The translations under genes and the position numbers were made by a program. The notes beneath the pieces were generated by a model. It was not told the DNA's origin, ran no database searches, and was given only the letters and a program-made list of their open reading frames with translations. Below are positions 56,939-64,000 of a stretch of 64,000 nt of DNA, piece after piece; within the stretch, counting starts at the first letter, position 1, and each line of letters begins with the position of its first letter. Source of the stretch: Paragorgia papillata (lineage: Eukaryota; Cnidaria; Anthozoa; Scleralcyonacea; Coralliidae); assembly GCA_035771165.1 (NCBI GenBank), contig JAWNZC010000468.1, positions 899,501 to 963,500 of the forward strand. Direction: 5' to 3'.

Positions 56939-57467
56939 TTTCGACTTCGATTGTTATTTCCTGACTGTCCGCGTCCCCCCGTGTTGGCTGTTTCGACCCC
57001 AGTCTCTCTCCGTGTCGCCATCTTTTTTTTACATTTGGCGCGCGGCGCGAACAAGCGGGTTACAATGGATTATTTACTAAATAATCTGTTTTATTTAAAT
57101 AATCCCTGGATTATTTATAAAGGAACCCTGGATTATTTACTAAATAGTTAAACCATCCTAAGATTATTTATAAACAATCCCTGGATTATTTACTAAATAA
57201 TTAAACAATCCCTGGATTATTTATAAACAATCTCTGGATTATTTAACAAATAATTAAACCATCCCAAGATTATTTATAAACAATCTCTGGATTATTTAAC
57301 AAATAATCCATGGATTATTTAACCACGATGAATTATTTATTAAATAATCTAGAGATTGTTTAGCTCACATAAATACATTATTTGTAAATAATGAATTATT
57401 TGCGTAAATAATGATAAAATTAACACATTTTGGCCGTAAATAATTTTTTTACATTTGGCGCCCCATA
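56939..57467. repeat. right terminal inverted repeat of element B
   Basis: Reverse complement of 46467-46997 with very few differences, including the internal array of AATAATCCCTGGATTATTTA-type units. It ends CATTTGGCGCCCCATA next to ATTTAC. The HECT start codon lies 87 bp inside it. Confidence 0.92.
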
Positions 57468-57473
57468 ATTTAC

Positions 57474-58491
57474 TTGGCAGGTAGTTGTCTGGAAGAACAT
57501 CATGATCTTCTTTGAATGGCAGTTTCACCTCATACCTCTCTCCATCGAACTTGATGTCTTTGAGGAATTTTTCATAGACTGTCTGTTCATTAGACATGAT
57601 TCCCAATGACTCTAATTCCCAAAACTGTTTGATGTCACTGTCAAGTGAACTTCTCTCTTCAACCAAAGAAGTTGATATCTTGAGAACATGGGTCTCGGTT
57701 AGATTGATTGTTGAATCTCGTTGCTTAGCTGCTGGAACATTAACAGGTCCGGAAAGTACATATCCAAGTTTAGTGGACAGTGCAACTGGACCAGGCTCGA
57801 CACCACGAATGATCTCACCATTCACAAAACACCAATAGAAATCAGCTCCAATTAGCAGGTCGACATCTAATTCTTCCTTGCCATAGGTATCATCTGCTAA
57901 TTTTAGGCCATGTAGATGGGCATAGTTCTCCTGGGTGAACTGGATCATCTGGTTGCTGATAGGTGCACATATCAGCGGGACAACATAAGCCATCACATAG
58001 ATTTCCATGCCATTGTTGGTCTCCACAGCTACTTGGACAACATCACATCGCCTGAGCTTTGCAGATGTTTCACCAAAGGTCTTGATCAGAAGGGTTTCTT
58101 GACCAGAGACTGGAAGACTTAGAGCTCTCTGCATGCTTTCCGTTATATAGCTCCTCTGACTGCAACTGTCAAAGACCACTCTTGCATTGACACTGGAAGC
58201 ATTACTTCCTGGTTGATTGATGTTTGCTCTTGCTGTCTGCAGAAGAATACTGTTCTTTGCATCAACTAACAAGTTTTGGGTAGGGGCTCCATTATATGGC
58301 ACTTGGTTGTGAGGCGTTTCATTCTGATTATCTGATCTCGGTTGCTGGTTGTTTGGCTGCTTTGCAGTTTCCTTCTGGTTCTCTGATGCCTTTTCCTTGA
58401 GATCCAATTGTCCTCGACGATCTCGAGCATCACAAATAGATGCATGGTGTTTTTGAACCACAGAGATGACATCTTTGTCTCTCATTTTCAC
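57474..58491 (-). CDS. BEL/Pao protease and start of RT
   Basis: The frame reads from a linker rich in Gln/Asn (HNQVPYNGAPTQN) into an aspartic protease-like domain: ARVVFDSCSQRSYITESM (DSC in place of the usual DSG/DTG), LLIKTFGET and DLLIGADFYWCFV, followed by GYVLSGPV. The RT N-terminal extension follows with IKQFWELESLGIM, YEVKLPFK and DNYLPSK, where element B interrupts it. DSGSQ..YI and LLIGAD are BEL/Pao hallmarks. A one-base frame change near 58455 separates this frame from the upstream zinc knuckles. Confidence 0.85.
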
Positions 58492-59768
58492 ACTGAGCTG
58501 CCAAATGGCCTGTACGTAGACATCTGAAGCACTTTCCCTTTTTCCGGAGAATTTGCTTCCTGGCTGAGATGTTAGTCACAACACTGCAACTTGAGGAGGT
58601 ATGACTTCCCTTACAATAGGTACACCAAGGGCCTTGCTGAGTATCCTTCATGCTATCTGTGAACAAGGAAGATGATGTTGTTGGTGAATAGTAAGAACTT
58701 CCTCACTTACCTTGTGGTGGACCACGACTGTCTCGGTTGTTGCTCGAGGATCCAGGAATGTACTGGCATTTCTCACGAAGTTGCAGTTCCTTGCGAAAGG
58801 TCTCCAGCATAGGCTCTAACTTCCATTCATTTGAGGGTAAATCTCGAGTAATAGCAATTCGTAGTTCCTCAGGAATCTTGGCCATTATTACTGGTGAAAG
58901 GAAACTTCCATAAGTTTCTGAAACAATACCAATATTTTGTAGACTTCTCACGTTAGATTCAATCTTGTCATAGATAACTTGCAGCTTCTTTGTTTCGCTA
59001 ATAGAGGTGGCTGCAGGTAATTTCAACAGGGACTCCATATGGGCAGATATAAGGACTTGCTTATTTCCATATCTTTCTTCCAACAGCTTGATGGCTTGTT
59101 CATAGTTGTCACTTGTAAGAGAAAATCCATTTATTGTTTCTGCTGCTTGACCTTGGATCAAAGACTTCAAATAATTAAATTTGTCCACAGCGTTAAGACT
59201 CTCATTCTTATACACAGCTGATTCAAAAGAATCCCAGAAGGACGGCCATTCAATCGGATTGCCGAAGAATCTTTTCAGTTCTAACTTTGGCAATTTTGCA
59301 TGACCCTTGTTTACTCGTGAACTCGTACTCGCTCCAGAATTTACATTCGAAGTGATCGATGCTGGATTATGACTGCCGTCCTCTGCTTTTCTGGCACTAA
59401 TGGCAGACTCAATTTCAATGAGACAATCGTAGATTACACTCGCAAATTCGCAACTTTCCTCCACTTCTTCATCGATAAGCTGGTCATCTTCGAATAACTC
59501 TACAATCTCGCTGTCTAGATTCTTTAGTTGCGAAAGTTTATCCTTAAGACTTGATTCGAAAGACTTCAGTTTCTTCAGTTCGATTATATTTCCTGATTCG
59601 ATCAGTTCCCGAGCACTACTGATTATTCGCTTAGCGTGGCTACGATGACCAGCATGAATTCTTACCTTCTTCTTCACAGCCGCTATATTTATATAAGCTT
59701 CGTAGATTTCTCGTCTGTCTGGTCCAGATTTCAGATTCAATAAACACGTTTCCCGGGAGTCGGCACCA
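58430..59768 (-). CDS. BEL/Pao Gag with zinc knuckles
   Basis: The frame 59740-58703 has LNLKSGPDRREIYEAYINIA, KFFG/KRFFGNPIEWPSFWDSFESA (the DUF1759-type core of BEL Gag), FNYLKSLIQGQAAETINGFS and ELRIAITRDLPSNEW. No ATG is present near its N-terminus; the frame is open back through the primer-binding site, so translation may start in the leader or LTR. Zinc knuckles CTYCKGSHTSSSC and CFRCLRTGHLAAQC follow at 58666-58500 in the same frame, after a TGA at 58703-58705. That stop lies within a 54-nt segment (58710-58657) that has GTAAGT and TTCACAG ends and could be an intron. Confidence 0.83.
59751..59768 (-). promoter_or_regulatory. BEL primer-binding site
   Basis: On the minus strand TGGTGCCGACTCCCGGGA lies just before the Gag frame. 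TGG complements the CCA end of a tRNA, and the position is right for an LTR-element primer site. The LTR should end immediately upstream (plus coordinates 59769 onward). Confidence 0.7.
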
Positions 59769-61900
59769 AAATGTTTGAGTGAATATAATTCTTAGTAAAA
59801 TTCAAAGACACTTCCGTTTTCCCTGGTATATAAATTCAAATATAAAGAGATTTCAATTCACCTTTCACAACAGATTCTTCTATACGATTCAGACAAGACT
59901 CTCTCTCTCCACTTGCGGATTTCCTTAAAAGGAAATACACTCCTTATTTAGATTGTTTACAACTATCTCGCGTGTCTCGCGTGTATTGTCTCGCACACAG
60001 GGGAAAGGGGGGGAACTTCGTATGCGTAGTGGTTTTTACGAACTGTCCTAGGGTTTTTGGCCATGATTGTCTGTATAGAGATTCTCCTCGATTCGTTGCA
60101 TTTTTACGACATTTTAAACAAGAAAAGGTATTATTTGTCTCTATATCGTTAGACAAAAGTTTACTACGATCCTAAAATGTTTCCAAACGGTTTTTTTTTT
60201 GGCTGCATATTTTATTTCGCCATTGGAAGGGGATATAGTCCATTTTCCTGCACCGAATAATTTTTGTAAGCGTGATTTGGAACTAAATAGCGATACACCA
60301 TTCTTCGCGACGGCCGACGCTCCAATGACGCTAATAATGTCCGGCTCCATCGACAGAGTAAACACTGAAATGATGAATGTGAGATTAACTTTTGGAAGGT
60401 CATTCCCGAGTCATGTCAGATTCGAATGTCCCCATGTCCTCGTTGCTTCGCTGCTTTTCTTTGTGAAAACGTTAACGCCGTTTAAGCGCATTAATGAACT
60501 TATTTCTGTTTATACTAACACTTATAAATCTTATAATACCCTTATTCAGTTTCCTGCGTTTCGGCTTCGTTTACGTCATTTAAAGTTTACGTAATACGAT
60601 AATAGGTCGCTGCTGATGATGAGCTTCCTTCTGTGATATTGTGACATTTCTCCCTAACATTTATGTAAATAGTGTTGCCAGTTTTCGTTTATATTTGTAA
60701 ATTAAATTTACACGAGTTATATGAAGTGTGTATGATGTGTTTTAGTGTGATTTTGGTGCTAAAATATAACGATATACGCTTTTCCCGACATTTCTCCCTG
60801 ACGACAATAAAGTTAGTTTGTATCATTTATTTATAGATGGTCGCAGAAGGGATAAATGTCAGAAAACTTAGATATCTTAACGTGCGAGCTGCAGTAAATA
60901 GAAAATAACACGCCGCAGACACAAACAATGTAATTGAACGAAAAATAAATTTAATTGGAGTTTTAACTTTGCATTTTATAACGATTTTTGGGTGAGAAAT
61001 GAAGTGGGAGAATTGTGCCTTTGTTAAGTGTAAATATATAATAGAGGATATCAAGTAACATATCCTATTTGTCTCTTTCTGTCTCTCCCTCTCTTGCCGC
61101 TATCTCTCTCTCTTTCACACTCTACCTCTCTCAATATCTTGTCCGGTATCCCTTCTTTCGCAAAATTGGTTAATATTGATAATTAGTCAATTAAACGCTA
61201 ATTGTAACCAATTAGACGCTAGTGTTGCACATATATCTTTGTAAGTGGCACCGACAAATGATAAGGAATAGTAGAACAACTTGGAACAAAATATGTTAGA
61301 CGAGCACCAAAGTATTGCTTGCCTATACATCATTGTTCACCTCAGACAATCATGGCCATAAATAATTGGGACAGCAGTGCAAATGAAGAGTCTGGTAGCC
61401 TCACACAATATATATAATATATCGCCTTGAATCCTTACCTAACAATCTCTCCCCTCCCCCTCCATCAATGTTGTTTCAGTTTATAGTTGGTGTGATATAT
61501 AACGACAAAAAAGAGCAATAAAATGGCAACATTGGGGGAAAGGGGGAGAACTTCGTATGCGTAGTGGTTTTTACGAACTGTCCTAGGGTTTTTGGCCATG
61601 ATTGTAGGTATAGAATGGCAATCTATCTATAATATGCAAATATCTTAATACATGTATTATTTGATTATTTTCAAAAATTTTCTCTAATTTTTTAACACTG
61701 TTTACATTATTTGTTGATGTTGTTTACATACATGTACAGTACATTAGTATCTCCTTTGCATTCATGATTATTTTAATAAGACAAGCTAATTAATGATTTT
61801 TTTCTTGAAAATGTTCCCTGCATATTTTTTATTTTCATTTAATGGCAGTAGCACCCTTCCTTCCTATATGCTTGATGGGTAACTAACAAATAAATAATTA
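59769..61900. other. probable BEL LTR region and unannotated sequence
   Basis: No second LTR is present in the window, so the LTR cannot be delimited. A direct repeat of about 75 bp (GAACTTCGTATGCGTAGTGG start) occurs at about 59999-60072 and 61535-61608. An open frame at 60199-60594 on the plus strand has no ATG start and no known domain. A CT-rich tract lies at about 61070-61135. Confidence 0.45.
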
Positions 61901-61901
61901 C

Positions 61902-63933
61902 CCTTCTTGAAGTCCCTTCATGAGTGGTTTCACCATCTGAAATACTAAACCAGTGTGAAGGTATCACCACATTCATCCTCGGATTCATCACCAGATTCAT
62001 CACCACATTCGCAAAGCAAATATTTCACCTTCAATAATTATTTCAATAATGAACCGATCGGCACACACGATACACCAAATTAAAGCTTATTATTCCATCT
62101 TTCTGGCCCAAGATTAACGGCGTTTGTTTCAACAGTTTATAGAGGAGAAAAATAACGATTTACTAGAAAGTACTCGCTCTTCGGTCTTGGGGGGAAAATT
62201 TCGATGGCTTCTTTTAATTTTAACCGGCTTTTCTATATATCAAAATGAAGCTCATTCTATCCTCTTGCTGGCCCAAGAAAAATTAGAAGTGGCCCAGATC
62301 TGGTTCAAGAGTTATTCGCTTTTAAAATGAGACGCCCAAACTGTCAATCACACAGCGCGCTAAAAATAGAACACTTTATTAACTATATTTCACGACATAG
62401 CCTTTGGGGGGAAAATTTCGATGGCTTCGGTTATTTTTAACCGGCTTTCCTACATACGAAATTGAAGCTAAATCTATCTTCTTGCTGGCCCAAGAAAAAT
62501 TAGAAGTGGCCCAGATCTGGTTCAAGAGTTATTCGCAAACGCCGAAACTGTGAAGGTATCACCACATTCACTTGGGGGGGAAATTTCGATGGCTTATTCT
62601 AATTTTAACCGGCTTTCTTATATATCAAAATGAAAAATTAGAAGTGGCCCAGATCTGGTTCAAGAGTTATTCGCGTTTAAAGCGAGAAGCCCAAACTGTC
62701 AATTACAGCCTGCCGGAACTCGTACTTCAAGGATAATTTTAATGGGAAAAAAAATTGGGGGTCACCAAAGTTTTTTCCGAATTAAATTAGTTTGAAGTGT
62801 AATTGGCAGCCATTTTGGAACGTCATTGTTGCCATAGCAACAACTGTTGCAATTTATTTGGTAGCAGTTTTTGATTGTCAGGCATCGAAATTTTCCCCCC
62901 AAGACCATCTGGACGAATTTAATAACAAAGTGTTCTATTTCAGATCGCTGTGTGATCAGCGGTTCGGGCGTCTCGCTTTAAAAGTGAATAACTCTTGAAC
63001 CAGATCTGGGCCACTTCTAATTTTTCTTGGGCCAGCAAGAGGATAGAATGAGCTTCATTTTGATATATAGGAAAGCCGGTTAAAATTAAAAGAAGCCATC
63101 GAAATTTTTCCCCCAAGACCGAAGAGCGAGTACTTTCTAGTAAATCGTTATTTTTCTCCTCTATAAATTGTTGAAACAAACGCCGTTAAACTTGGGCCAG
63201 AAAGATAGAATAATAAGCTTTAATTTGGTGTATCGTGTGTGCCGATCGGGTCATTATTGACGTAATTATTGAAGGTGAAATATTTGCTTTGCGAATGTGG
63301 TGATGAATCTGGTGATGAATCCAAGGATGAATGTGGTGATACTTTCACACTGGTAAATACTAATGATGTCCAAGGGAAGATTAGTTTGTAGTGGTCTAAT
63401 ATAAATCTTTGCTTGTCCACCACACATTTCCTTTAACCTGTTTGGTGTGTACGGTGGCTTCATAGTGTGAAATGCTGCATCTTTTCCACGCTGGTGCAGC
63501 ATCAACTCGTAACCTCCTGCTTCACTTAGTTTGGGATATTTTTCAACAATTTTTTTGTGAAAATGATGAGTTCCTTCTTCTAAATTAAAAGTAGCCACTC
63601 CATCTCCAAATCCCGCATTACAGAGAGCTGTGCGATCCTTTACAGAGGTGGCAGGAAGTTCATCTCTTGTGGATGCCAAACAAACAAACTTTAAAGTGGT
63701 GGTTTTAACTCTTTTCCCATTTCTGGTGTTATTACGTCTCTTGTTGTAATTTGGAGTAAAGAGCTTTTTGTGTTCTGCAACAACTGATCAAATGACTGCA
63801 GGGTTTCTCACATTGCTATTCACATTGGCTGGTGGTGTCAAGGTTCTCCCTTGCCCCAAAGGTAAAGTGCTGGATGTTGGCTGTGCATCTGGTTCACCAG
63901 TCTGTTGAGCCAAGGGACTGGGAGTTGGAGCAG
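61902..63933 (-). pseudogene. element D: HECT-transposon N-terminal exon split by foldback 2
   Basis: An exon begins after TTCTTACCAG at 63933 and reads as in element C: LKFVCLASTRDELPA, CNAGFGDGVATF, HHFHKKIVEKYPKLSEAGG, KEMCGGQAKIYIRPLQ and LPLDIISI. The foldback element then intervenes at 63354-61949. Beyond it the exon ends SDGETTHEGTSRR before a GTAATT donor at 61901. The AAATACTAA duplicated at both sides shows that the exon was once continuous. A TGA near 63788-63790 (TCA in element C) also stops the frame. The gene continues beyond the window edge on its 5' side, and no HECT domain is seen here. Confidence 0.75.
61949..63354. mobile_element. foldback element 2 (1.4 kb) with 9-bp target duplication
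   Basis: Ends ACCAGTGTGAAGG and its complement are flanked by AAATACTAA at 61940-61948 and 63355-63363. Inverted arms contain three direct units on the left and one inverted unit on the right of the family described for foldback 1. A 9-bp duplication and long inverted arms are typical of Mutator-like (MULE) elements, so this is probably a non-autonomous MULE; that is inference. Confidence 0.85.
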
Positions 63934-64000
63934 CTGGTAAGAAAAGAAAATTTTTCAAACTCATTTTTTGATAAACAGGGTTATACTGTAACTAGTCTGT

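Larger units (their letters stand above)
46467..57467. mobile_element. element B: 11.0-kb HECT/IS3EU-like transposon
   Basis: ATTTAC occurs at 46461-46466 and 57468-57473 as a 6-bp target duplication. Ends start TATGGGGCGCCAAATG and are inverted for about 530 bp (46467-46997 and 56939-57467), nearly identical. A 6-bp duplication and 5'-TAY ends fit the IS3EU superfamily as I remember it. Inside, a transposase (plus) starts next to the left repeat, and a ten-exon HECT gene (minus) starts next to the right repeat, converging. Near-identity of the long arms suggests recent activity. The insertion splits a BEL/Pao RT frame. Confidence 0.92.

Overview
The window looks like transposon-dense, AT-rich nuclear DNA of a non-vertebrate animal. 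I infer a marine invertebrate, with a cnidarian-like repertoire as the best guess; the species cannot be fixed from sequence alone. Evidence for a eukaryote is spliceosomal introns with GT..AG borders, many microsatellites, and remnants of most eukaryotic transposon classes. I recognise no host gene with confidence. Nearly all coding signal belongs to mobile elements, many nested inside one another.

Layout. 1-1.5 kb: possible 3' exons of an unrecognised gene. 3.5-16 kb: a Helentron-type Helitron (Rep, PIF1-like helicase, AP-type endonuclease) broken by a non-LTR retrotransposon fragment (4.8-6.0 kb) and by an 8.0-kb Polinton (7716-15703) flanked by a 6-bp duplication and encoding only a zinc-finger/DNA polymerase B protein. 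16.3-21.1 kb: a decayed second Polinton with integrase, zinc-finger nuclease and a polymerase N-terminus, hit by a Copia fragment. 21.46-23.53 kb: a DNA transposon at a TTAA target. 24.5-28.2 kb: a gag fragment and a Gypsy pol. 28.2-36.2 kb: element A, bounded by inverted tandem-repeat arrays. 36.2-38.5 kb: an R2-type non-LTR retrotransposon. 39.3-42.9 kb: foldback element 1 abutting a HECT-gene exon (element C). 43.4-46.1 kb: a PIF1-like helicase element. 46.15-59.77 kb: a BEL/Pao retrotransposon split by the 11.0-kb element B (46467-57467). 61.9-64 kb: element D, another HECT-gene exon split by foldback element 2.

The most notable system is the repeated pairing in elements A and B. Each has tandem-repeat-rich terminal inverted repeats, an integrase-type (IS3EU-like) DDE transposase gene starting at one end, and a spliced HECT-type ubiquitin-ligase gene starting at the other end and running convergently. 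Exon phases show complete HECT reading frames in both (633 and 701 codons) with the catalytic Cys motif kept, while both transposases carry nonsense mutations. Elements C and D hold N-terminal exons of a third, related HECT gene.
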